NCBI GenBank assembly: GCA_019671005.1
Contig: CM033715.1
Coordinates: forward strand, 1,612,001 to 1,676,000
DNA from: Hibiscus mutabilis
Taxonomy: Eukaryota > Streptophyta > Magnoliopsida > Malvales > Malvaceae
Reading direction: 5' to 3'
DNA length: 64,000 nucleotides
Both the position numbers and the translations under genes were made by a program. Below, piece after piece: positions 25,676 to 36,014 of the stretch. Under the pieces are notes generated by a model. That model saw only the letters and a list, made by a program, of their open reading frames with translations. It did not search any database and was not told the DNA's origin. Positions within the stretch are counted from its first letter, which is position 1. Every line of letters starts with the position of its first letter.

Positions 25676-26249
25676 CTTTTGTACTGTGGTTTTGCTGCAA
25701 ATCTGTATTTAACAAATTGATCCTTCAAGAACCCTTCAAACCCGTGAGAACTTGGAAAAATATTTAACATACATGAGGCTGAAAATTTGTATTTTCAAGT
25801 GTAATATTCCATCAGTTAAAGCAAAGAAATTTGGAATTCCAAAGATTGTTATGAAACACGAAGACAAGACCTTACGACCATTAATGAATATGTGGTTTGC
25901 CATGATAGCCTGCATTATGAGAATATTCTCTGCATGTTTCTTTTAGCTCAGTCAATATAAAATTGTAAGGGTAAACAGCGACTTTTAGAGTATTTTCATT
26001 TTAATTACCGTACTTTTAAAAGTTGTAATAAAACTGCTAAACTTTTAATTTACTTTCAAAACAATCATTGCTGTTAGTTTCCGTTAACGACACCTAATAT
26101 GGCACATTAAAAGAATTTGGTGAAGAGGTGTTGGGGTATTCTCCATCATTTATGGTCCAGAGAAACAAATATTTAGGTGTGATTTCTTTAACAGTGAAGT
26201 AATAGTGAAGTCAGGAAACAAGTAACAGTGAAGTAAATAAAGAAAGGGT

Positions 26250-26530
26250 AAATTACCCCAGTAACCACCAAACTAATTGAAGATACCTATTTTGACCACT
26301 GAACTATCGAAATTGTCAATCAGACCACCAAACTTATTAAATTGACCTATTTTGACCACCGGCGTTAAAAAATTAACGAAAGGGTAATGGAGGGATGACG
26401 TGACAATTAACAAAAATTTGTAAAATTATACATTTGGTCCCTGTTATTTACCTATTATATCAATTTGATCTTAATTTTAATTTAATTAAATAAAATTAGT
26501 CAACCAATCAGATAATAACACGTGTCATCA
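26250..26530. repeat. MITE-like end (GGGTAAATTACCCC...) with internal repeats
   Basis: The block CCACCAAACT...CTATTTTGACCAC occurs twice (about 26265-26300 and 26325-26360). It belongs to a style of element end also seen at 28405, 33595 and 46690. The opposite end was not identified, so this may be a fragment. Confidence 0.4.
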
Positions 26531-26629
26531 CACAATTGGATAAATTTACTCAAATTTTAATTTATTTTAATTAATATTTAATATATTTTTCCTGGTTAAA
26601 GGAAAAATTAACAAATTTAAAAGAACGAC

Positions 26630-26702
26630 TCTAGAGAGATTCAAACCTAGGACATATGGGTTTTAAACCCACACCTTTACCATTGCACCAAGCCTCTCAA
26701 AA
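26630..26702 (-). repeat. tRNA-like sequence (SINE head or tRNA relic)
   Basis: On the minus strand there is a perfect pol III A-box pattern, TGGTGCAATGG (26690-26680), and a B-box-like GGTTTGAATCT (26647-26637). The sequence between can form a TGGG/CCCA anticodon-like stem, and GAGAG/CTCTC pair at the ends. No clean tRNA 3' end is seen. A second element with a perfect B box (GGTTCGAATCC, 26810-26800 minus) lies close by. Most likely tRNA-derived SINE heads. Confidence 0.5.
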
Positions 26703-26723
26703 TGACATAAATCACACCATTCA

Positions 26724-26749
26724 ATATATATATATATATATATATATAT
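26724..26749. repeat. (AT)n microsatellite
   Basis: About 13 units of TA adjoining the tRNA-like sequence. Confidence 0.85.
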
Positions 26750-26794
26750 GTTATAATGCAGTAAATGTTAGGAAAAAAGAAGTAAACATGGTTG

Positions 26795-26830
26795 AAAGGG
26801 GATTCGAACCTAGATCACTTGGGATGTGTA
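26795..26830 (-). repeat. Second tRNA-like fragment with perfect B box
   Basis: Minus strand GATCTAGGTTCGAATCCCC contains GGTTCGAATCC at 26810-26800. No A box remains on the upstream side, so it looks truncated. Confidence 0.4.
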
Positions 26831-27459
26831 TAATCATACAAATATTCGATTTAATTTAAATTTGAAAATTATTAAATATTCGATTTTAAAAAATATTCGA
26901 TTTAAAAGAAAAGAAATTCGATTTAAAATATTCGAATATTTTTTCTTTTTTATATTTTAATTAAATTGAATATTTATTAAAATATAAATATTTGGTTTAA
27001 AAAATATTTTATTTAAAAGAAAAGAAATTTGATTTAAAAAATATTCGAATATTTTAAATCGAATCAGTTAGCAAGTTGGAGTGTTTAAATGGTGATTAAC
27101 CTAAAATTTTTGGAGTGGGTTTGGTGAGTCATTCAAGATGATACACCAACCGAAACAATATTTTGTTTTCCTTAGTCATAGAAAGTTCACGGAGAGAATA
27201 TCATTTTTCTTCTTTTTCGTCTTGGCCAAATTTAACATTATTTATTAAAAAAAATATTTAAATTTAAGTGAACCCAACAACGAATTATATATTTTAAAAG
27301 ACAAAAAATAATTTTATCATTCTATCGACTTATAATTTTTAAAATTATTTAGGCATTGTGGTCCTTACCAATCCTCCCACGTTTGTTCAAAAATCACAAG
27401 AATATTAGAATAATTGAGAAAATATCTCATGTAGTGAAAACGAAATTTTTTTGAAAGTG

Positions 27460-27640
27460 CCTTAGACTCGGTTTAGGGGTTTAAGTTTATGTGTTTATAA
27501 TTTAGGGTTTATGATTAGAATTTAAATGTTAGGGTTTAGGGTTAGGGTAATATGGTTAGAGATTTAAGTTTTAACCTATAAACCTTAAATTTTAACCCTA
27601 AAACCTAAATTTTAACCACATCCCTAAGTTCAAAACCCAT
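27460..27640. repeat. Back-to-back telomere-like words (TTTAGGG then CCCTAAA)
   Basis: Between 27470 and 27555 there are several TTTAGGG/TTAGGG words in plus orientation. From about 27570 to 27630 the same words occur in reverse (ACCCTAAAAC, CCTAAATTTT). Units are degenerate and few. The flanks did not show the TIRs of the telomere-like MITE family as clearly as the other copies, so it may be a rearranged copy. Confidence 0.5.
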
Positions 27641-28404
27641 ACTCTTAAAAAATACTAAAAAGATGCCCTTAACGTTTTATAAAATTGTTATTTTAGCCCA
27701 TATTTTTTATGAAGTGCCTTAGCTCTTAACATTTTATTTTTGGTCAAAATGGACTATCTACGGATGAAAACTATTAGTAAAATGATGATAAAAATTTAAA
27801 ATGACTTGGCAGAATGACATGTCAGAAGAAAAAAATATTTTATATTTATATAATTTTTTAAAATTATTTTTTGACTGATGTGCCATTTTGAAAAGTTAGA
27901 ATATTTACCTATATGACACTACTATCATGGCTTGCCACTGCCATATAAGTTTGTCACGCCATTTCAAACCATTTACCGTTGGTTGACTTAATAGTTTTCA
28001 TACGTAGAAGGGTCATTTTGACTTAAAATGAAACGTTAATGACAAAATTAATTCAATAAAAAAATATGTGCCAAAATGATAATTTAATCAAATGTTAGAG
28101 GTATTTTTTTGGTATTACGCCTTTTTATCAATTAATCGCGGACTTGTTAATCAATCAGATGATCAAGCTGTTGATAAAATGCAAGGAAACCGACAAGAAC
28201 AAGATCAATAGACGTGGCTTTACACAATCCGATGTCTTGCGAAGACAAACTCTATTAATTATGACCCAAATAGGAAAACTTAACCCGATTAATCTAACTT
28301 GATTTAATCATCATAAGTTAACAACTTCAACACAAGCCTTAATTAATCCAGATCCGAAGTGATTGAATGGGCAACTTGAAGTGTTTCGTGGTTAATTTAA
28401 ATAT

Positions 28405-28935
28405 GGGTAAAATACATAAATTATTACTAAACTTTACTCTTAAATCTATTTTAGTCACTGAAGTTTCAAAACGTTCAATTTACTCACTGAAGTTTAGACA
28501 TTGAAATTTTTTGTCACTCTTAAACCCAAAACGGTCGTAAATGGTGGTCGTTCAGTCCTAAATTTTACCAATATCTTCGTCTTGGCCCCCTAAGTCTGAA
28601 TTCGACCTTAATTTTGTCAAAAAGTGTTTTAAAATTCACGAATTGGTAAAAAAAAAATTGGTTTCTCTCTCATTGATCTCTCTGCTCCGCCCTCAAATAG
28701 AGCATGTTTCTCAGTATGTTGCTTCTCTCGTGCTGATGAAGTTTTTCATTGTTTGAATTTTGGAGAAGTTTCTTTGTTTGCTGGTAAATGGACGTCGTCA
28801 AAAAATTAACGAAAGAGTGACAAAAAAGGTTCAATGTCTAAATTTCAGTGAGTAAATTGAACGTTTTGAAATTTTAGTGGCCAAAATAGGTTTGATAGTA
28901 AAATCTAGTGATGATTTATGTAATTTACCATTTTA
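28405..28935. mobile_element. Foldback MITE of about 530 bp with long terminal inverted repeats
   Basis: The left arm (GGTAAAATACATAAATTA..., TTTCAAAACGTTCAATTTACTCACTG...) is mirrored by the right arm (CAGTGAGTAAATTGAACGTTTTGAAA..., ...TGATTTATGTAATTTACC) over roughly 100-130 bp. The interior is non-coding with a CT-rich patch. No transposase is present, so it is non-autonomous. Confidence 0.8.
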
Positions 28936-29467
28936 ATATTTTTTAGAAGCACAATTTAATAAAAATTATAATTAATATTACATTTTAAATTATTAATTTA
29001 GTTTTATTTATAATTTGTAAATTGTAATTATAATTTTTTATTCACATAAATATGTAATTTTAACTAAACCGTTAGATATCGATCGCAATTTGTAAACACT
29101 CAATGAGAAAAGATGTCATTACTCACAAGTAAAACAAATAACTCAAGAGAAATGATCAAAATGCACAATTAGTCTACAAAAGAAAACTATTGTACAACAA
29201 GTAAACCTAAAACAATTTAAACTATAGTGAAAAGTATTTTTTTGAGTAAGAGTAGCTAATTTTATTAAATATATAAAGAGAAAATAAAACAAAAACATAA
29301 TCTTAAAAAAATCTAAAAAATTGAAGTGTATTTTTTCTTGCTCAGCAAAACTTAAGATTTTATTAATAAAAGGAAACAATGTTTTTGAAAAAACTGAAGT
29401 GTACTAATCACATTACATTTCTCCTAAAACGATCAATGAACATAAAACTAATCACTAAATAATAAAA

Positions 29468-29748
29468 AGGGTAAAACTTTGATACACAGGCTGTGTAAAA
29501 TTAATTTTACACAAGTCTGTATATTTACACTATAAAAATCAAATCTTAAATTCTTAACCCTAACCCTTAAAAACTAAACCCCACACTCTAAACCCTAAAT
29601 TCTAAACACTAACCTTAAATTTTAAATCCTACAACCTAAACCCCTAAACCTTAAACCCTAAACTAAAACCCTAACCCTTAAAACTAAAAGACACGTGTAA
29701 ACTAAAGTTTACACGGTCTGTATATCAAAGTTTTTTCCTAATAAAAAT
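29468..29748. mobile_element. MITE with telomere-like (CCCTAAA) interior
   Basis: Left terminal sequence AAAACTTTGATACACAGGCTG is mirrored at the right end by CGGTCTGTATATCAAAGTTTT. The interior is about 130 bp of CCCTAACC/CCCTAAATT-type words. Short GTGTAAA/TTTACAC hairpins sit at both sides. This is the clearest copy of the family in the window. Confidence 0.75.
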
Positions 29749-30503
29749 AAGACCATACTAAGAAAGGTTAAAAATGCAACCTACTAACTCAGAAGAATAT
29801 AAAATACGGACAAGCACCATTATCGTAAAAGATAATCATCATCAACACTAATATAAAAATTTAATCGTACAATGTGATAGCAGCAGAGTTAGCAGTAGGG
29901 TTAGCAAAAGATGGGTCTCGGCGTCGAAATTTCTTTAAGGCTTGGTGGTGATCTGATGTATCCATTTGTTGTGCTTATGAGTAGGCTGCGATTTTATGAG
30001 GTTTCTGGCTAGCAGTGGGGTAAAGGTCTTTGGGAAGCTGCTGTAATTTTGTTTTTAAACGCGGTTCTCTTTTTATTTTGTTTGAGTCTTGATCGTATAC
30101 AATCGTAGGTCTAGAATTTTGTATGAATTCAAATAATAAAATTCATATTTGCTGAGCAAAAAAAATATATAATATCGTAGTGAAACAAACATGATAATAC
30201 TGTTAGACTTTAGTTCAAAGTATGAAAGATAATTTGAGTAGATTTATTTTTACACAACTTTCTTTATAATCAAATTATTTATCTTATAAATATATAATGC
30301 AGTTTAAAGTTTTAATGAATGTATTATTTTACCGTCTAATGCAAATAGTTTACTCGCACAATCTCACTCTCGTATTCAATATGTTTAAAACTTCTTACCA
30401 ACTGATATCAATACACTGATATAAAGTAGACATGAAAGAATTTTCGAGATTTGACAATTTTTTAGCAACAACTCTTCCTGGATTATTTGATAGTATAAAA
30501 TAG

Positions 30504-30844
30504 GGGTGATTCTAACGTGCGGTATATTTAGGGTGTGATTAAAAGACGGTAAGTTTTAAAATTTACCTTAAAATTGAAAATATTAGACTTCTTTATAATA
30601 TTTTTCGGTTAGTTTTTTAAGTTTTTTTTACAAGTATCGATACTTATTTTGTAAGTTTCGATACTTTATCTCAAACTGAAAATTTATCAAAAAATTAAGT
30701 ATCAATACTTACAAAATAAGTATCGATATTTATAAAAAAATTTAAAAATCAACTAAAAATGTTATCAATAAATCTAATATTTTCAGTTCAAAGATAAATT
30801 TCGAAATTTATCATCTTTTAGCCTTACATTAGATACGCACGAAA
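30504..30844. mobile_element. Foldback MITE, TTTAGGGTG family, inserted in the 71-bp array
   Basis: Begins near GATTCTAACGTGCGGTATA and ends near TTAGATACGCAC. Internal arms AAGTATCGATACTTATTTTG and CAAAATAAGTATCGATA are inverted repeats. The 71-bp array resumes on both sides, which marks this as an insertion. Confidence 0.75.
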
Positions 30845-31132
30845 GACTTTGCAAGATTTGACAATTTCTTGACAGCATCACCTCCTCGATTATTTGATAT
30901 AAAATAGACACGAAAGACTTTACAAGTTTTGACAATTTCTTAACAACAACTCTTTCCCGGTTATTTGATATAAAGTAGAATGAAAGACCTTTTAAAGATT
31001 TGATAATTTTTTAGCCATATTTCTTCATCGATTATTTTATATGAAGTAGACATGAAAGACTTTTTAAGATTTGACAATTTATTAGCAACGTTTCTTTCCT
31101 TATAATTTGATAATAAAAAATAGACATGAAAC

Positions 31133-31553
31133 TGTTAGAATCGAAATCATAAATAAATATGAAACTTAATAATCAAAATTTAATATGTCAAATCATCGAG
31201 AATAATAAACCGAACAAATTGAATGCGAAATTGTACTTGAATGCAATGATGGACTGAAGACCTTAAATCCTTTGATTGAGATCGCTTAGAAGGTGGTTGT
31301 GATCTTCTAAGAAAAAAAATTAGCTCTTGCTGTAAAAACTCTCCGACGGGTAACCTATTTTTTGGACCATTACTTTTTTATATAGTTGATTATTAATCAT
31401 AAATATATCTTATGATATTTACACTTTTATTTTCATGACACTTTAATACCTATGACATGTCTAACATAATTGATCACTTAATTTTGTATCATACTTTATA
31501 ATAGCATCATACATGTTATATATATGTCCACAATTACGTATTTTAATCCAACA
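31133..31553. mobile_element. Possible solo LTR (421 bp) splitting an array unit
   Basis: Starts TGTTAGAATC and ends GATTA-like/ATCCAACA in inverted-repeat fashion (TG...CA), as LTRs do, and is flanked by the two halves of one 71-bp unit. No clear 5-bp target duplication is visible (GAAAC versus AAAAG), so the LTR label is tentative; the insertion itself is clear. Confidence 0.45.
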
Positions 31554-31820
31554 AAAAGACTGCGAGATTTGAGAATTTCTCAGTAACATATCTTCCTAGG
31601 TTATTTGATATAAAGTACACATGAAAGACTTTTTTAAGATTTGACAATTTCTTAGCAACATCTCTTCCTATATTATTTGATATAAAGTAAACATGAAAAA
31701 CTTTTCAAATTTTGATAATTTTTTTAACATCTCTGTCTGGATTATTTGATATAAAGTAGACAGAAGCTCTTTCAAGTGTTCAATCATTTTTGTTTCTGAA
31801 AACTCTTTGAATTCGTCCAA

Positions 31821-32219
31821 ATGGATGAGATGTTAAAGAGAACAGCTCGTTCCGGAGACATCGATGCCTTGTACACACTAATCCATGACGACCCCAATGT
31901 TTTCAAGCGTTTAGATGAAACGGAGTTCGTCGATACGCCGTTACATGTATCTGCGGTGTCGGGAAACACTGGTTTCGCAATGGAAATTATGAACTTGAAG
32001 CCATTCTTTGCCAGGAGACTGAACCAGGATGGCTTTTCTCCGATTCATCTAGCGTTGCTGGATAACCAAACCAAAACGGTGACCGAATTCGTATCGGTCG
32101 ACAAAGATCTTATTCGTGTCAAAGGGAGGGAAGGTTTCACTGTTCTTCACTACGTTGCTTGCTATGGAAATGTTAATCTTCTATCTCGGTTTCTGGATCT
32201 TTGTCCCATTATAATATAG
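31821..32219 (+). pseudogene. Truncated ankyrin-repeat protein (BDA1/ITN1-like N-terminal part)
   Basis: An ATG-initiated 132-aa ORF with about three ankyrin repeats, recognisable by DTPLHVSAVSG, GFSPIHLAL and GFTVLHYVACYGN. The family (plant ankyrin proteins with C-terminal membrane PGG domain, signalling roles) is usually 400-600 aa. Here the reading ends at LDLCPIII and a TAG stop. The next 1.7 kb contains no further ankyrin repeats or PGG membrane domain. It is probably a truncated relic, although a short expressed ankyrin protein is possible. Upstream lies the 71-bp array. The minus-strand frame over the same bases is a shadow. Confidence 0.75.
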
Positions 32220-33590
32220 TGTGTATTGTCAAAAGGATAAGGATATTTAAGAACAGATAAAAAAAATTATGACAACTCATTAGTAATAGTTTGAAATATA
32301 AAATATGAATTTTAAATATATCTAAGTAATTAATTGAATATATAAATTGTATTTTAGATATTTAAATTATATATACAAATCTAACGATTACAGATTTATA
32401 ATAAATTTGAAATAAATTACAAATAAAATAATTGTATGCTCAACATAAATATTACTATAAAAATACATTATTTTATATTCAATAATTTTTTTGACAAATC
32501 TTAATTTTAATCTTAATCTCATATAGAGCGGAAGGGAATGATCGACTCTAAAGGAAAAAGGAAAGTGTTTCTAGCGACTCTAGAACTCATAACCTACGTA
32601 AAATCATAATTATTGATACCGGCCTTTTCCACATAAAAAGGAAATCTTTTGTTACAATACAGAAAAACAAAAATAAACAACTTAATCAATCGAACAGATA
32701 TACTTACTCTAAAACTTTTAGATAATTATATGTAAAAAAAATCTTTAAAGTTCTGTCGACTTATGTCTAATAACTAATATAAACATTAATGAACCAAGAA
32801 AGATAATCAATATATAATTATGTATGTATATGCATCAATTTAACAACCAATTAGAATTAAACAATTAAGTGTAAAAATGTAATTACATCTTAAAAATGTT
32901 TTTCTGCATAAAAGGCTGAAACTTTTAGCTTTTAGAATCAGGTAAACAATATTTTTTTACTATGATCTTTAGGAATTTAGATGAAAATATATACTTTAAA
33001 TGTTTAATGTATTTTTTAATCAATGACACATGTCAATTTTTAGAATTTAGATAAAAATATATATATTTTAAATATTAATTTTGACCAAAAATACTTTAGG
33101 TACTTAAATGAAAAAGTTGATATACTTTTAAGTACTTATTTGTAATATAAGCCTTAAGAATACAATATATATATTTAAGTTTTATAAAAATTATATAAAA
33201 CATAGAGGACTAATTTTGCTATTATGCCTTTAATAAATGGTAGAGTTTATATATTTTTAAATGTCACATGTCAAATTCTGACTAGTTCAATGGGTTAACC
33301 TTAAATTTGGTCACGGAAATAGGTAAACTTGTTAATGACGAAAAAAATCATGTATGAAATTGAGAATAAAAAATAAATATATTTTTATGACAATTCTTAA
33401 TCATATTTAGAGGGGAGAAAAATTCTAAGAGATGGAAGGGAGGTGTTCTTACCGGGTCTAGAACCCATAACCTAAGGAAATATGAGAGAACAAAGATGAA
33501 AAATTTGGTCAACCGGCAAAATGTACTTGCTCAAAAAAATTATATATAAAAAATTGATTACTTGAGTATAATTCATATACCACATAAATT
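32220..33590. other. AT-rich intergenic stretch with two related repeat fragments
   Basis: No gene is seen. Two direct, diverged copies of one segment (about 32510-32640 and 33390-33540) share CTTAATC-ATAT-AGAG, TCTAGAAC-CATAACCTA and ACCGGC words. The second contains GGGTTCTAGACCC on the minus strand, which is B-box-like, so they may be SINE relics. Confidence 0.4.
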
Positions 33591-33594
33591 TTTG

Positions 33595-34435
33595 GATAAA
33601 GTTCACAAATGGTAACTGAATTTTGTTAAATTATTTAATTTAGTAACCAAATTTCTAATTGCTTCAATATTACTATTAAACTTTAGTTTGCTCTAACTTG
33701 ACCATTGACTCGTTAGCAACTGTTAAAAAGGTGACGTGACAGCTAACAAAATATGTATAATAATACATTTAGTCCTCCACGTTTGTACATTTAAAGAATT
33801 GAGTCCTAATTTGAAAAAAATTTAATAAATTTAACCCTCATTATTTACACATGAGTTTAATTTGGCCTGTTTTTAATTAAAAATAGTTTAACCATAAACC
33901 CTATACCATGTGTAAATAAATTTGGCCTGTTTAGATTAATTATCAGAGTGAGTTCGTTTTTAATGGGGATCTGCTTAAGCATATCGAGGAATGTACAACT
34001 GCGTCAACATCTCTAATCTCTCATCCGGTTATATAAATTTCAGCAAGTTTCTAACTTTGTTTGAATATATGTTCTTTTAATGTTGTTTTAGTGATTTAAT
34101 TTCTTTTCGGTTTTTTGCTTCGCTCCAAAAGAATTTATAAAAAATAGGAGTTTAGAGTTAAATTATTTTTAATTAAAAATAGAGTTAAATTAAAATAATT
34201 AGAGTTAAATTTATTAATTTTTTAAATTAAGACTAAATGTGCAAATATGAAGATTAAATGTGTTATTATATAAATTTTATTAGCTTTCAAGTTATTTTTT
34301 TACATACGTTAATTACTCAGTGACCAAATTAGAGTAAAAGTAAATTTAATGATAATACTAAAATAATTAAAATTTTAACTATAAATTTAAATAATTTAAC
34401 AAAATTCAATAATTATTTGTAAACTTCACCTTAAA
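33595..34435. mobile_element. Foldback MITE-like element of about 840 bp
   Basis: The left end (AAAGTTCACAAATGGTAAC..., AATTTAGTAACC, CATTTAGTCC) is mirrored on the right (GACTAAATGTG, CAGTGACCAAATTAGAG, TTATTTGTAAACTTCACC). The interior has no transposase. Ends are approximate. Confidence 0.55.
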
Positions 34436-34839
34436 TATTTCACTAAATTTTAATGTAAAAACTCAAACTCTTAAATTTGCTTAAAGATTTAAGGTCTGAT
34501 CCCAAACATCGTGATATTACAGAGAATAAAATAAGAATGAAAACGGAAATACTAATCTTAAAGTTTTGTATTGTGCCGGCCGCCGAGCGAGAAACGATCC
34601 AGCCGAGTGATAAAAAGCAGAAAGAACGGGGACAAAGTGGACCCACAATTCTGAAAAATATGTTATTAGTAGTTTAATTAATTAAGTTCATATATCTCAA
34701 AATAATTATTTAATAATTATTTATTTTCTAATTATATGTAAAAAAATAATAATTTACTTTAAAAAAAATAAAATAAACGAACATAATTAATTAAGACAAC
34801 AACATCTAAAATTTTATAAACAATTCGGTATCGCTCTTA

Positions 34840-36014
34840 TCTCATACACAACCACCTGTCCTATTCAATCAAAGGTTTCGCCACGTGGCAGTCATCGAAC
34901 GGCTGCAAAGTCTCCGCACTCCCATCACTCCTTCTACTTGTTTCCCCTGCTTTCTTGCTGTTTCAGTTTCACACCACTTCTTATCTATTACGTTTTTCCC
35001 TCTCTGATTCTCTTCACTTGTTTATAAGGTATTTCTTCTTTTTCTGTATTTTTTTAAAAAAATATGATCTTTATTCGATGCTGTGATTTCTGTTTCTTAG
35101 AATCTTTGCTTTCCCTCCGCTCTTTGTTTGATTCCTTAGAAAAAAGTGAAAATTCATGTTATCCTTGCGATTATTTTGGGAACTTTTTTTATAACGTATT
35201 ACGTTGATTATATTAATTTTTTACATGCCGGTTTTTGTTATTTGCATTTATTATTATTTTATGGTTTAATGAAGGAGGTTTAATGCCTTATCCTTTAAAT
35301 GAGGTTTTGAACATTTCTTCTCGGAGTTTATGAGTGTTATGAATGTTGGCTGTTTTTGGTATGCAAGTTAAGTGTTTCTTGAGCTCTGTTTTTTCCCCTG
35401 AAGTACTGGGTTTATTTTAATTGATGCTCGGGGTGGAATATTTCCTGAATTATTACAGGTTTGGTTTCAGGAGATTCTCTCTAACCGTTGCTTTCAATCG
35501 CTTTGGTTTGATTTTGACGAATCTATGACGGTTTATGCAGGGATGGACTCAAGAATTTATGTTAGTGTTGAGATTAGATTATCAATATAAAATACAAAGA
35601 ATTTCTAAAATATATATAGGAATTTGAACTTTCCAGAGGTGCAACTGCCCCAGCGCCCCCTCGGTCCATCCTTGGGTATATGTTTACCTAATGGAACATT
35701 TAGGAGCCAATGAGCTTTTTGACATTCACTATGCTTGTGATGAATACTGCCATCCTTTAATTTATATATAATGTGAGTCAGTGAGTGTTACATTACCCTA
35801 GTGAGAGAATGATGAATGGCGACTTTTTGTTAATGTTTTGGTTTTATTCATTATAGTTCACTGTCAAAAGTTGACTTTGTAATGCTGTTGCTTCTGTCCA
35901 GCTGTGTTGGAAGGTTAAGCGGCATTTAGACTTCAGAGTTCAGATCATGTTTGATGGGGAGTGAATTGGTTTTTCTTCTTCTTTCATGATATTTGTTGAT
36001 AATTTATTAGACTA
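34840..36014 (+). promoter_or_regulatory. Promoter and 5' leader region of the LRR gene
   Basis: A G-box CCACGTGGCA lies at 34881-34890, followed by a CT-rich leader. A splice donor-like TTATAAG|GTATTTC near 35028 and acceptor-like GTCCAG near 35900 suggest an intron in the 5' UTR. No coding sequence was found before the ATG at 36015. Transcription start is not visible. Confidence 0.4.

Larger units (their letters stand above)
30429..31760. repeat. 71-bp tandem array (about eight units) interrupted by two insertions
   Basis: Units begin near 30429, 30837, 30907, 30978, 31048, 31122 (split), 31618 and 31690. Consensus words are GACATGAAAGACTTTT, AAGATTTGACAATTTCTTAG, CAACATCTCTTCCTGGA and TTATTTGATATAAAGTA. 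A foldback MITE interrupts the array at 30504-30844, and an LTR-like block splits one unit at 31133-31553. The array ends about 60 bp before the ankyrin ORF start, so it may be part of that gene's promoter region or the relic of a larger array. Confidence 0.85.

Noticed and set aside
26630..26702. Functional tRNA gene
   Set aside because: Anticodon stem is short, no clean acceptor/3' end, and a similar broken element lies next to it; a SINE head is likelier.
30429..31760. CRISPR-like array
   Set aside because: The 71-bp units are contiguous tandem repeats without unique spacers, in a plant nuclear context.
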